64,000 bases of DNA from Hydrocarboniphaga effusa AP103 (GCF_000271305.1 NZ_AKGD01000001.1:1488001-1552000), one strand, 5' to 3'; numbered from the stretch's first letter, positions 8,840 through 17,327 are shown. Made by a program: numbers and translations. Notes: a model not told the origin generated them from the sequence alone.

Positions 8840-8981
8840 TCGATCGACTCCAACTCCAAAACCGGTTTCGAGCCCGGTGCAGAACCATTCCGTCGTACCT
8901 CGCCCACTGCGAAGCACGCATGCCAATGAAGCTTTCGATGCCGTCCCAGGCTTTCCTGAGGCTTGCCGGGCCAGCGTTTTT

Positions 8982-8997
8982 GCAACGAGCGAGCCAG
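8982..8997 (-). promoter_or_regulatory. Sigma-54 (-24/-12) promoter for the 8839-844 operon
   Basis: Read on the minus strand the site is C-TGGCTCG-N4-TTGC-A. Compared with YTGGCACG-N4-TTGCW it has one mismatch in the -24 element, a perfect -12 element and exact spacing. The predicted start is near 8970, about 130 bases before the first ATG of the operon. The next gene upstream encodes a sigma-54 activator. Confidence 0.7.
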
Positions 8998-9386
8998 CCG
9001 AAATCACCGTCGTCAAGCTCGGCTCCAGACCGCGCTAGCACGCTGACTCGGCTCGATATTTCGCCCCTGTTGGAGACGCCTTCCGGCACTCTCCGGGACG
9101 CTGCTCGCCTGCGTCTGCTGCTTTCGCAAAATCACGCTGCTGATTCGCAAGCAGCGGCTCTATCGAGTTGCTTGCGAACCAACATCGCGATGCGCTTTCG
9201 GCGCTGCGCCTGCCCACGACTCCTGACCAGGATTTCCGACCGCCATCCGGGTGTAAGGCGGCGTGAGCCGTACTCCTTGCCCAGCCCCGCAAACGCGGGG
9301 CGCGACCCACCGATGGCCTCGTGGCCACTCGTATGCGTATTGAAGACGCCGATGGCGTCGGCGCCGATCGATAAACGTTTAAGCGT
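8998..9386. other. Non-coding regulatory region between sigma-54 activator and its likely target
   Basis: No convincing gene was seen here on either strand. It holds the dyad at 9144-9178, a short G-C hairpin at 9285-9300 (6-bp stem, loop AAAC) and a 6-bp stem hairpin at 9345-9359, just past the stop of the activator gene, which may help end that transcript. Neither hairpin has a strong T-tract. Confidence 0.6.
9123..9178. promoter_or_regulatory. Candidate upstream activator sites (TTCGCAA dyad)
   Basis: TTCGCAAGCA at 9144-9153 is matched by its exact complement TGCTTGCGAA at 9169-9178, centre to centre 25 bp, and a third half-site TTCGCAA lies at 9123-9129. The group is about 130-190 bp upstream of the sigma-54 promoter, the distance typical for enhancer-binding proteins that act by DNA looping. 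Confidence 0.5.
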
Positions 9387-10532
9387 TCATCTCGAAGCCG
9401 CCCAGCTGGCGCCCTGCCAGCCTCGAGCCTCGTCTTCCGGCTCGTCTTCGGCACCGGACGCGGTATCGCTGCCAGACCGGCCCGACAGGTAGTGGTACTT
9501 CTTCAACAGGGTCCGCAGCACGTTGCGCGAAATGCCGAGCAAGGACGCCGCCCGAACCTGGTTGTAGCGCGAGTGGCGAAACGCCTCGTCGACGACCAGC
9601 TTCTCGACGGTTTCGAACAGCTTGTCTCCGCCGGCCTCGAACATCGTGCGCAGGGCCTGCGCGATCTGCTCTTTCGGCTCCAGCGGCTGGGACGAAGACG
9701 ACGACGGCGCGCCGACGCTGCCCGCCAGCTGCAAATGCTCGGGCTGGATACGATTCGGCGCGACCAGCAACGCAAAGTGGATGACGTTCTCGAGCTCGCG
9801 GATGTTGCCGGGCCAGTGATAACGCTCCAGCTCCTGCTTGACCCGATCGCTCAGCAATTGCGGCGGCAACGACAGCTTCTGCGTATAGAGCCGCAGGAAA
9901 TGTTCGGCCAGCGGCACGATGTCGCCGATGCGCTCGCGCAGCGGCGCGAGCCGCACCTGCGCGATGTTCAGGCGATAGACGAGATCAAGCCGGAAACGCC
10001 CGGCCTTCACGGCCTCGTTGAGATCGACGTTGGTCGCCGCAACCAGGCGAATGTCGACCGGAATCGGCCTGCGCGAACCGACCCGCACCACCTCGCGCTC
10101 CTGCAATACGCGCAACAGCTTGACCTGCAAGGGCAGCGGCAGATCGCCGATTTCATCGAGGAACAAAGTGCCCCGATGCGCGGCTTCGAACCAGCCTTCG
10201 CGGCGCGTCGTCGCACCGGTGAACGCGCCGGGCTCATGACCGAACAGTTCGCTCTCGGCGAGCTGCTCGCTGATGGCGCCGCAATTGACCGCGACGAAAG
10301 GCCCCTTGCGGCCACTGAGCTGATGGATATGCCGCGCGACGAGCTCCTTGCCGGTGCCGGTTTCACCGAGAATGACCACCGGCGCCTCGCTCGGCGCCAC
10401 GCGTTCGAGATAGCGTCTGAGTTCCAGCGACGCCGGGTCTTCGAACACCAGGGCCTTGGCGCGTATCGACACAGGCTGCGCGTGTACGCCGTCCAAGGAC
10501 AACACCGTGGCTTTTGATCCCCAATCAGACAT
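9387..10532 (-). CDS. Sigma-54-dependent transcriptional activator without sensor domain
   Basis: The ATG at 10532 (MSDWGSK) was preferred; a TTG 14 codons upstream is possible but has no ribosome site. About 381 residues. After a short leader comes a complete AAA+ domain: Walker A GETGTGK at ~56-62, the sigma-54 contact loop GAFTGA at ~102-107, Walker [11 protein letters not shown] at ~121-130 and an arginine-rich second region of homology. The C-terminus carries a Fis-type helix-turn-helix ([19 protein letters not shown]). No receiver, GAF or PAS domain precedes the AAA+ module, a PspF-like layout, so activity is probably set by a protein partner or by expression. It lies directly upstream of, and in the same direction as, the sigma-54 promoter at 8982. 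Confidence 0.93.
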   Translation of the reverse strand: MSDWGSKATVLSLDGVHAQPVSIRAKALVFEDPASLELRRYLERVAPSEAPVVILGETGTGKELVARHIHQLSGRKGPFVAVNCGAISEQLAESELFGHEPGAFTGATTRREGWFEAAHRGTLFLDEIGDLPLPLQVKLLRVLQEREVVRVGSRRPIPVDIRLVAATNVDLNEAVKAGRFRLDLVYRLNIAQVRLAPLRERIGDIVPLAEHFLRLYTQKLSLPPQLLSDRVKQELERYHWPGNIRELENVIHFALLVAPNRIQPEHLQLAGSVGAPSSSSSQPLEPKEQIAQALRTMFEAGGDKLFETVEKLVVDEAFRHSRYNQVRAASLLGISRNVLRTLLKKYHYLSGRSGSDTASGAEDEPEDEARGWQGASWAASR

Positions 10533-10885
10533 CCTGGCTCCGAGTTGCTCGCTTGCTGATTCGTCGAGCTGCAATCTAGGAGGCCGCGTAGAGATACGTA
10601 AAAGAATTACAGACGCTATTCTTAAGCGATAACTTGAATATCGACGAGCTGTTCAGCAAATTGTTGACGCGCTTGTTGGATAGCCAACAGTTCGCAGCCG
10701 CCATCTGCGCGGAAGCCAGCAATGGCGCTGATTTTTCACCAAGCTGTGGCCCATCACGCCGCGCGCATATTCCCCAAACGAATGTGATTAGCGCCACTCG
10801 GACTAGCGGTTCTCGCAACCACGCGGTGCCAACCATGGTCTGATCGCGTCTCCCAGTCGCCCACCGCGCAAAGCCGCTTTCGATC
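10533..10885. other. Divergent intergenic region
   Basis: About 350 bp between the activator gene (minus) and the aminotransferase gene (plus). The part at 10590-10640 is AT-rich compared with its surroundings and probably carries promoters. TGTTGG-ATAG-CCAACA at 10674-10689 is a perfect 6-4-6 inverted repeat and a possible regulator site. No small gene was recognised. Confidence 0.5.
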
Positions 10886-12064
10886 ATGGCCGATTCGCTG
10901 TCTTTTCCCACGCTCGTTCCGCCCGCCAGCAAGCTTCCGCGCGTGGGCACCACCATCTTCACTGTCATGAGCCAGCTCGCCCAGCAGCACGGGGCGGTCA
11001 ACCTCGGGCAGGGCTTTCCGGATTTCGAGCCGCCGCAGCGCCTGCGCGATTCGCTTGTCCGCGCCATGGCGGCAGGCGCGAACCAGTACGCTCCAATGAC
11101 CGGACTGCTGCGCCTGCGCGAGCAGATCGCCATCAAGTCGCAGCGCCTGCATGCGCGCAGGCTCGACCCCGAAACCGAAATCACGATCACCTCCGGCGCC
11201 ACCGAAGCGATCTTCGCGGCGATCGCCGCCACCGTCGGCATCGGCGATGAAGTGATCCTGCTCGACCCGTGCTACGACAGCTACGAACCGGCGATCGAGC
11301 TGCAAGGCGCTCGTGCGGTGCACGTGCCGCTGCTCGCTCCACGCTTTTCGATCGATTGGCAGCGCCTGCGGGACGCGATCGGCCCGCGCACGCGCCTGCT
11401 CGTCATCAACTCGCCGCACAATCCGACCGGCGCGATGCTCGGCGCGGCCGATCTGGACCAGCTCGCCGGGCTGCTGCGCGGCACCGGCATCCTGCTGCTG
11501 TCCGACGAGGTCTACGAGCACATCACCTTCGACGGCGCCGAACACCACAGCGTGCTGCGACACGCCGAACTCGCCGGGCGCAGCTTCGTCATCAGCTCGT
11601 TCGGCAAGACGTTTCACTGCACCGGCTGGAAGGTCGGCTACTGCGTCGCGCCGGCTGCGCTGAGCGCGGAATTCCGCAAGGTTCACCAGTACCTCACGTT
11701 CTGCACGTTCAACCCGGCGCAGTGGGCGTTCGCCGACATGCTCGAACACGAGCCCGCGCATTACCTCGAGCTGCCGGCGTTCTATCAACGCAAGCGCAAC
11801 CGCTTCCGCTCGCTGCTCGCGGGGTCGCGCCTGAAGCTGCTCGACGTGCCGGGCGGCTACTTCCAGCTCGCCGATTATTCGGCGATCGACGACGAACTCG
11901 ACGATGTCGCCTTCAGTCGCTGGCTCGTCGAAAAGCACAAGCTCGCAGCGATTCCGATCTCGGTGTTCTACGAAACCCCGCCCGCCACGCGGCTGATCCG
12001 CCTATGCTTCGCCAAGAACGACGACACCTTGCGCGCCGGAGCGGATGCCTTATGCAGACTTTGA
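10886..12064 (+). CDS. Pyridoxal-phosphate aminotransferase (methionine/glutamine transaminase K type)
   Basis: 392 residues of a class I/II fold-type I aminotransferase. Visible hallmarks are the N-terminal VNLGQGFPDFEPP, the cofactor-holding SPHNPTGAM and SDEVYEHITF segments, and SSFGKTFHCTGWKVGY, whose Lys forms the internal aldimine. This wording is characteristic of the YbdL/kynurenine aminotransferase-glutamine transaminase K group, which transaminates methionine, glutamine or aromatic amino acids with 2-oxo acids. Its last 13 bases overlap the next gene, an omega-amidase. The pair would form the glutaminase II route: the 2-oxoglutaramate made by glutamine transamination is removed by the amidase. 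Confidence 0.9.
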   Translation: MADSLSFPTLVPPASKLPRVGTTIFTVMSQLAQQHGAVNLGQGFPDFEPPQRLRDSLVRAMAAGANQYAPMTGLLRLREQIAIKSQRLHARRLDPETEITITSGATEAIFAAIAATVGIGDEVILLDPCYDSYEPAIELQGARAVHVPLLAPRFSIDWQRLRDAIGPRTRLLVINSPHNPTGAMLGAADLDQLAGLLRGTGILLLSDEVYEHITFDGAEHHSVLRHAELAGRSFVISSFGKTFHCTGWKVGYCVAPAALSAEFRKVHQYLTFCTFNPAQWAFADMLEHEPAHYLELPAFYQRKRNRFRSLLAGSRLKLLDVPGGYFQLADYSAIDDELDDVAFSRWLVEKHKLAAIPISVFYETPPATRLIRLCFAKNDDTLRAGADALCRL

Positions 12065-12852
12065 CCGTCAGCCTGATCCAGGGCGACACGCGCTGGCTCG
12101 ACGCCCAGGCCAATCACGACTACTACGCCGAGCGCATTCGTGCGCTCGACGGCAAGCCCGACCTGATCGTGCTGCCCGAGACGTTCTCCTCTGGCTTCAC
12201 CAACGACGTCGCCAAGGCCGCCGAGAGCATGGAGGGCCCCAGCGTGCAGTGGCTGCGCAAGCTCGCGCTCGAAACCGGCGCGGTGATCACCGGCAGCCTC
12301 GTCATCGAAGAAGGCGGACGGTTCTTCAACCGGCTGATCTGGGCCACGCCCGACACCGCGATCGAGTATTACGACAAGCGCCATCTGTTCCGCATGGCAC
12401 GCGAGCACGAGCGCTACGCGAGCGGCAGGCGCAGGCCGGTGTTCACGCTGCGCGGCTGGCGCGTGTTGCCGCTGGTTTGCTACGACCTGCGCTTTCCGGC
12501 GTGGTCGCGCAATCGCGGCAACGAGCAGGCCGAAGGCGGCATGGATTACGACCTCGCGCTCTACGTGGCGAACTGGCCGAGTGCCCGCCGCCATGCCTGG
12601 CGCACCTTGCTCAAGGCGCGCGCGATCGAAAACCTCAGCTACGTCGTCGGCGTGAATCGCGCCGGCACCGATGGCAACGGGCATCCGTACAGCGGTGACA
12701 GCACCATCGTCGATCCGCTAGGCGAGAACCTCGTCGAGCTCGACGAGCGCGAACAGAGCAGCACGCTCGCGCTCGATCCGGCCCCGCTGCTCGCGCATCG
12801 CAAGCGCTTTCCGGCCTGGCTCGATGCGGATGCGTTCGAGATCACGCTCTGA
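12052..12852 (+). CDS. Omega-amidase (nitrilase superfamily, YafV/Nit2-like)
   Basis: The ATG at 12052 lies inside the end of the aminotransferase gene; 266 residues. The nitrilase Glu-Lys-Cys triad is visible as LPETFSSGF, YYDKRHLF and LVCYDLRFP. The family hydrolyses 2-oxoglutaramate and 2-oxosuccinamate to 2-oxo acids plus ammonia. Overlap with the YbdL-like aminotransferase strongly implies translational coupling and shared metabolism, such as methionine salvage or glutamine-dependent transamination. The frame extends far upstream, but that part is antifunctional sequence overlapping the aminotransferase. Confidence 0.92.
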   Translation: MQTLTVSLIQGDTRWLDAQANHDYYAERIRALDGKPDLIVLPETFSSGFTNDVAKAAESMEGPSVQWLRKLALETGAVITGSLVIEEGGRFFNRLIWATPDTAIEYYDKRHLFRMAREHERYASGRRRPVFTLRGWRVLPLVCYDLRFPAWSRNRGNEQAEGGMDYDLALYVANWPSARRHAWRTLLKARAIENLSYVVGVNRAGTDGNGHPYSGDSTIVDPLGENLVELDEREQSSTLALDPAPLLAHRKRFPAWLDADAFEITL

Positions 12853-12878
12853 TCTGAGCCGCGCGCACCGCTTCATCG

Positions 12879-13337
12879 TCACGGCCGGAAGCGGCTCTGC
12901 GGTGTGAGCTGCGGATTGCGATTGACGCGGTCCGTCGTCCAATCCGGATCGGAGGCTTCGACTTTCGCCGAGGCGCGCAGCACCGAATAACCGAAGCGCT
13001 GCTTGAACAGTGCGCCCACTTCAACCAGCGCGCGCTCGTTGTTGCGGTTATCCGCGTGCAGCACGATCAGCAGGCGCGAAGGCAGCTTTTCGGGCTTTCC
13101 ACTCGGGCCTCGCCATTGGCCGTGCACGTCGTACCAGGTCAGTCCATCCGGAAATCGCGGCGTAACGACTTCGGCCAGGAACGTGTCCCACTGCGCCGCG
13201 TCGATCGCGGTGAAGTACAGCTCGGTGCGCAGCATCTGACGCACGGCCGGAGCCTCGTCGGCCGCCTTCACGGGCAACAACATCAGCGAAGCCGAAGCAC
13301 CGACCATCGCGGCACACAACAGGGAACGCAGATTCAA
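12879..13337 (-). CDS. DUF3574 family protein with signal peptide (paralog 1)
   Basis: The start was chosen at TTG 13337, which overlaps the stop of the APC permease gene as TTGA and gives a good signal peptide (LRSLLCAAMVGASASLM, then VKAADEA). An ATG-initiated alternative would cut this off. 152 residues. The core LRTELYFTAIDAAQWDTFL, FPDGLTWYDVHGQW and SRLLIVLHADN matches DUF3574. The second copy at 17328-17801 shows the same motifs (VRTELYFA, SGLSVFDIYGQW, SKVVVLLHESN). Function unknown; the surroundings (permease, TonB receptor) suggest a periplasmic partner of an uptake system. Confidence 0.82.
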   Translation of the reverse strand: MNLRSLLCAAMVGASASLMLLPVKAADEAPAVRQMLRTELYFTAIDAAQWDTFLAEVVTPRFPDGLTWYDVHGQWRGPSGKPEKLPSRLLIVLHADNRNNERALVEVGALFKQRFGYSVLRASAKVEASDPDWTTDRVNRNPQLTPQSRFRP

Positions 13338-14698
13338 GTGGAAACTCCCGATGAAGAAGCGCGCGGCCGTCGCGAGCGCCGCAGTTGCAGCAAAGCCAGC
13401 ACGAGCGCGCCGATCAAGCTGATGCCCAGACCGAGCAAGGCGCCCCAGCCGACGTAGACCACGCTCGAACAGAACATGGCGATGCAGAGCGCGAGGAACA
13501 GCAGCGGCAGCCATGGATAGAACGGAACCGCGAACGGCCGCTCGACCTGCGGAAAGCGCCGTCGCAGTACGATCAGGGACAAGCCGCTGAGGCTCATGAA
13601 GAACCAATACACCGGCGTCATGTATTCGACCATCGCGTTGAAACCATCGTCCGCGTAGCTGCCGAACGCGATCAGCAGCAAGGACACCGCGCCGATCGCG
13701 AGCAAGGCGAACGCGGGCACGCCGCGATCTTCGTTCCAGGTGCCGAGACGCCCGAGCGCCGGCACATCGCGAGCCGCCGCAAAAGTCACGCGCGGGCCCG
13801 CGATCAACACCGCGTTGATGCTCGATACCGCGGTGACGCCGACCACGATGACGATCAGCAGGCCGCCGGATTTTCCGAACACCTGCGTGAGCAATTCCAC
13901 TGCCGGCGCTTCACTTGCCGCGAGTCCGTCGAAACCGAGCCCACGCACAAACGCCCAGTTCACCGCCAGATAAATCGCGAGCATCAGCACGATGCTGCCG
14001 ACCAGAGCGATCAGCAGTCCACGGCGGCCATCGCGAGCTTCGGCCGACAAGGTCGCCGCATCGCCCCAACCGCCCAGAGCGAGCAGAACGTAGATCATCG
14101 CGGATGACCAGCCTGCGAAGCTCGGCGATGATTCCGCCACTGTTGAAGCCGGAGCCGGCTCGCTCCACCAGGCTGCGCCGATGATCGCGACGAAGCCCAG
14201 GGCCACGAGCGCGACGAGCACGGTTTGCGTGAGCAGGCCCATGCGCATGCCGGCGAGATTCGTCGCCACCAAGGCGATCACGATCGCCGCCGCGCACCCG
14301 CCTTCCGCCGCGGCTGGCCAGTGCAGCAACGAGGCCAGGTGATCCGCGAACAAGAACGCGGTCAGCGCGATCCAGCCCGTATGCAGCACCGAGAAGCGCG
14401 ACCACGCGTAGACGAAACCGGCATAGGGGCCGTAGGCGAGCCGCAGGAAGTGGTAATCGCCACCGGCATCCGGAAACGCGGCGGCGAGCTCGGCGAAGCA
14501 CAGGGCGCCGATCACCGACAACACGCCGCCGAGCAGCCAGACCGCGTAGAAATACGATTCACCGACACCTTGCGCGACCGTCGGCGCGGTCTTGAGGATG
14601 TCGGTGGTGATCGTCATGCCCAGCGTGACGACGAGCGCCGTCGCCGTGCCGAGGTGGCGGCGCGGGCCGGCTGCGCGGTCGTCGACGACTGGCGACAT
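13334..14698 (-). CDS. APC-superfamily amino acid permease
   Basis: Start at ATG 14698 with GGAG 7-8 bases upstream; 454 residues and about twelve hydrophobic segments. The first transmembrane region (ALVVTLGMTITTDILKTAPTVA), the EARDGRRG loop and AAARDVPALGRLG are consistent with the amino acid/polyamine/organocation superfamily. It would carry an amino acid, amine or peptide-derived compound over the inner membrane. It lies 58 bp after the TonB receptor gene, separated by a perfect 12-bp hairpin, and its stop overlaps the start of the DUF3574 gene. Substrate not predictable. Confidence 0.9.
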   Translation of the reverse strand: MSPVVDDRAAGPRRHLGTATALVVTLGMTITTDILKTAPTVAQGVGESYFYAVWLLGGVLSVIGALCFAELAAAFPDAGGDYHFLRLAYGPYAGFVYAWSRFSVLHTGWIALTAFLFADHLASLLHWPAAAEGGCAAAIVIALVATNLAGMRMGLLTQTVLVALVALGFVAIIGAAWWSEPAPASTVAESSPSFAGWSSAMIYVLLALGGWGDAATLSAEARDGRRGLLIALVGSIVLMLAIYLAVNWAFVRGLGFDGLAASEAPAVELLTQVFGKSGGLLIVIVVGVTAVSSINAVLIAGPRVTFAAARDVPALGRLGTWNEDRGVPAFALLAIGAVSLLLIAFGSYADDGFNAMVEYMTPVYWFFMSLSGLSLIVLRRRFPQVERPFAVPFYPWLPLLFLALCIAMFCSSVVYVGWGALLGLGISLIGALVLALLQLRRSRRPRASSSGVST

Positions 14699-14710
14699 GA
14701 GGCTCCAGAC

Positions 14711-14738
14711 CCTGAGCGCTTTAGGCAAAGCGCTCAGG
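14711..14738. other. Perfect 12-bp hairpin between receptor and permease genes
   Basis: CCTGAGCGCTTT (14711-14722) pairs completely with 14727-14738 around loop AGGC. It follows the receptor stop codon (minus strand) and ends about 12 bases before the permease start, just ahead of its ribosome site. There is no T-tract, so it is more likely a processing, stability or attenuation element than a full terminator; as a symmetric site it could also bind a regulator. Confidence 0.65.
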
Positions 14739-14756
14739 GCATGCTCGGCACAAGGA

Positions 14757-17162
14757 TCAGAACGTGAACGCAGCGCGGCCGTAGTAATACGCGCCGTTGG
14801 AGCCGATCGGCGAGAGCACGTCGTACGGCAGGTTGCCGCCGTAGTTGATCTCGTCGCTCGAACGCTCCGGGTAATTGTCCGTCAGGTTGTTGCCGCCGAC
14901 CGCGAACGACAGGTTCTGCGTCACGCGATACGAGACTTCCGCATCGAGCTGCCAGCGTGCGTCGTAGGTCTGCGTGGGCTCGTAGCCGCCGCCGAAGTTG
15001 AACACGCGCGTGGTCTTGCCGTGGCGCGTGACGCGGCCGAGCAGGCCCCAGCGCGGGCTGTTCCAGGTGGCGTTGACGATGAAGCGATCACGCGGCGTCG
15101 CATCGGTGAGCGTGTTGCGCTCTTCCACACCGACGAGATCGGTTTCGGTGATGTCGAGATCGGTGAGCTGCCCCGGAATCGCCTGCGTGCTGCGCACCTT
15201 GGTCTTGTTGTAGGTGTAGCTCGTGGTGACGAGCAGCTTGCCCGCGAACAGCGGCTGCCTGTAGTTGCTGACCAGTTCGGCCCCGCGCGTGCGCGTGTTC
15301 GCCGCGTTGCTGAAGAACACAACGTCGTGCACGCCACTGACACCGAAGTTGTCTTCGACGAAGTCCTCCAGCGCATCGCTGCCGAGGCGCTGCGACAAGG
15401 TCACGCGATCGTCGATGTTGATCTGGAACACGTCGAGCGAGACATCGAGGCGATCGCTGAGCTGGCCGGTGACGCCGAGGCTGAAGTTCTCGGACGTCTC
15501 CGGCTTGAGGTCACGCGCGCCGAGCGCGCGCGCGATCGGATCGTTGACCGACAAGGTGCGCACGTCGACGAGCACGCCGCCGTCGCCGAAGTTGCTCGTG
15601 GTGCTCTGGAAGCCGATCTGCGTCAGCGAAGGCGCGCGGAAGTTGTTCGACACCGCGCCACGCAGCGCCACCGCATCGACGAGCTGATAGCGCGCGGACA
15701 GCTTGCCGGTGAGCTTGTCGCCGGCGTCGTCGTAGTCTTCGTAGCGCGTGGCGATGTCGACGAACAGCTTGTCGGTCAGGTCACCCGACAGATCGAGATA
15801 AACGCCGAAGACGTTGCGATCGATGTCGGAGGTATCGCTCGGGCGCAGGCCGCTCGCGCCATCGGCGCCGGTGCCCGCGTACGAGGCTTCGTCGCCCGCG
15901 CCGGTCACGTAGTTTTCGTAGCGATATTCGCCGCCGAGCGCGAGCAGGAAGTTGCGCCCGCCGAGGTTCAGCGCGCGCGTGAAATCGAGATTCGCGAGGC
16001 TCTGGCGCAGCTCGTAGTCGCCGGTGTTGAAGTAGGTCGGCGACGCCGCGCCGAGCGAGGTATTGATCGTGCGCTGCACCGCCGATTCGAACTTGTTGCG
16101 GCCGTGCGTGAGGCTCGCGTCGTAGGTCCAGGCGCTCGCGAAATCACCGCGCAGGCCGGCGCTGGCCGAAATGTCGGTGTTCTCGCCGAGCGATTGCGGC
16201 AGATAGCCTTCCGGAAAGATCGGACGCTCGGCATCGGGATAGCGATAGAACGCGTAGCCGGTGGTATCGCGCGTGTTGTAGGTGCCGAAGGCGTAGGCCT
16301 CGCCGAACGAAAACGGCAGATCGCTATTGAACCAGGCGTTGACGTCGCGCGCCTCGCCGTCGCCCATCGCATAATTGCGGCGGCCCGGCACGTCGTCGAA
16401 GCCATCGAAGCCCGCGCGATTGGTCGGATTGCGATCCTTGTATTCCGCGCCCGCGCGAATGAAGCCGCCGTCGCCGATCGCCGCACCGGCCTTGGCGCTG
16501 TAGAACACGTTCTGGCCGTCGGTCGTGGTCTTGTCGATGGCGTCCTGATGCGTGTGATAACCGCCGTAGCTCGCCGACAGTTCGCCGCCTTCGGCGCCGT
16601 CGTCGAGGATCACGTTGATGACGCCGGCGACCGCATCGGAACCGTATTGAGCGCCGGCGCCATCGCGCAGCACTTCGATGCGCTTGATCGCGCTGACCGG
16701 AATCGAGTTGAAGTCGACCGCCGCGGTACCGCGGCCGATCTTGGAGGAATCGTTGACGAGCGCCGAGGTGTGGCGACGCTTGCCGTTGACGAGCACCAGC
16801 ACCTGGTCGGGGCTCAGGCCGCGCAGCTGCGCGGCGCGCACATGATCGGCGCCGCCCGAGTTGGACTGGCGCGGGAAGTTGAACGAGGGCAGCAGCACCT
16901 GCAGCGCCTGGCCGAGCTCGCCGCCGACCGAAGCCGCGGAGCGCAGATCCTGCGCGGTCAGCACGTCGACGGGCACCGGCGAATCGAGCACCGTGCGGTT
17001 CTTGGCGCGCGTGCCGGTGACGATGACTTCGGCGAGATCGCCGTCGTCCGCGCGGGTATTGCGGGCGGTCTCGGTGGCGCTGGATTGAGCTTCCTGTGCA
17101 GCGGCGGAGCCCGCAAAGCTCAAGACGGCAGCCGCGACGGTCGCGGCGAGGCGATGACTCAT
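14757..17162 (-). CDS. TonB-dependent receptor, complete
   Basis: The ATG at 17162 has the ribosome site GGGGGA just upstream; 801 residues. The signal peptide (ATVAAAVLSFAGSAAAQ) is followed by a TonB-box-like EVIVTGTRAKNR, a plug domain (SPVPVDVLTAQDLR, DQVLVLVNGKRRHTSALVN, AIKRIEVLRDGAGAQYGSDA, GVINVIL) and a long beta-barrel ending in YYYGRAAFTF. This is the iron/vitamin/carbohydrate outer-membrane importer family. It leads an operon with an APC permease and a DUF3574 protein, and faces a divergent DUF3574 lipoprotein and NCS2-like permease. I infer one locus for uptake of a nitrogenous compound such as a peptide, amino acid or purine derivative. Confidence 0.95.
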   Translation of the reverse strand: MSHRLAATVAAAVLSFAGSAAAQEAQSSATETARNTRADDGDLAEVIVTGTRAKNRTVLDSPVPVDVLTAQDLRSAASVGGELGQALQVLLPSFNFPRQSNSGGADHVRAAQLRGLSPDQVLVLVNGKRRHTSALVNDSSKIGRGTAAVDFNSIPVSAIKRIEVLRDGAGAQYGSDAVAGVINVILDDGAEGGELSASYGGYHTHQDAIDKTTTDGQNVFYSAKAGAAIGDGGFIRAGAEYKDRNPTNRAGFDGFDDVPGRRNYAMGDGEARDVNAWFNSDLPFSFGEAYAFGTYNTRDTTGYAFYRYPDAERPIFPEGYLPQSLGENTDISASAGLRGDFASAWTYDASLTHGRNKFESAVQRTINTSLGAASPTYFNTGDYELRQSLANLDFTRALNLGGRNFLLALGGEYRYENYVTGAGDEASYAGTGADGASGLRPSDTSDIDRNVFGVYLDLSGDLTDKLFVDIATRYEDYDDAGDKLTGKLSARYQLVDAVALRGAVSNNFRAPSLTQIGFQSTTSNFGDGGVLVDVRTLSVNDPIARALGARDLKPETSENFSLGVTGQLSDRLDVSLDVFQINIDDRVTLSQRLGSDALEDFVEDNFGVSGVHDVVFFSNAANTRTRGAELVSNYRQPLFAGKLLVTTSYTYNKTKVRSTQAIPGQLTDLDITETDLVGVEERNTLTDATPRDRFIVNATWNSPRWGLLGRVTRHGKTTRVFNFGGGYEPTQTYDARWQLDAEVSYRVTQNLSFAVGGNNLTDNYPERSSDEINYGGNLPYDVLSPIGSNGAYYYGRAAFTF

Positions 17163-17327
17163 AAATCCCCCAGAAGATATGCAGGCGCGCATTGGGAAGT
17201 TTCTGTCGAGGGCGTGTCAATAGACCAATTTCGACTAGCAGTCTCCGTTTATATAAGCCGCAATAGGCGCTATAACGCGCCGCGGCCTGCATTGCGCATT
17301 TATCGACCGCTCCAGGAATCACACTCG

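Noticed and set aside
6440..8929. An 829-codon open frame antisense to the DUF1549/DUF1553 gene
   Set aside because: GC-rich third-position shadow; no start signals or domains, and the minus strand has strong family motifs throughout.
9035..9454. A 139-codon frame in the region between the DUF1553 gene and the activator gene
   Set aside because: Composition is random-like, rich in Arg/Ala/Ser, with no motif; it overlaps the activator gene and covers the probable enhancer dyad.
10815..10831. TGGCACC...TTGC on the minus strand upstream of the sigma-54 activator gene, resembling a -24/-12 promoter
   Set aside because: The spacing is 2 bp too long (17 rather than 15 bases from TGG to TTGC); sigma-54 promoters tolerate almost no change in spacing.
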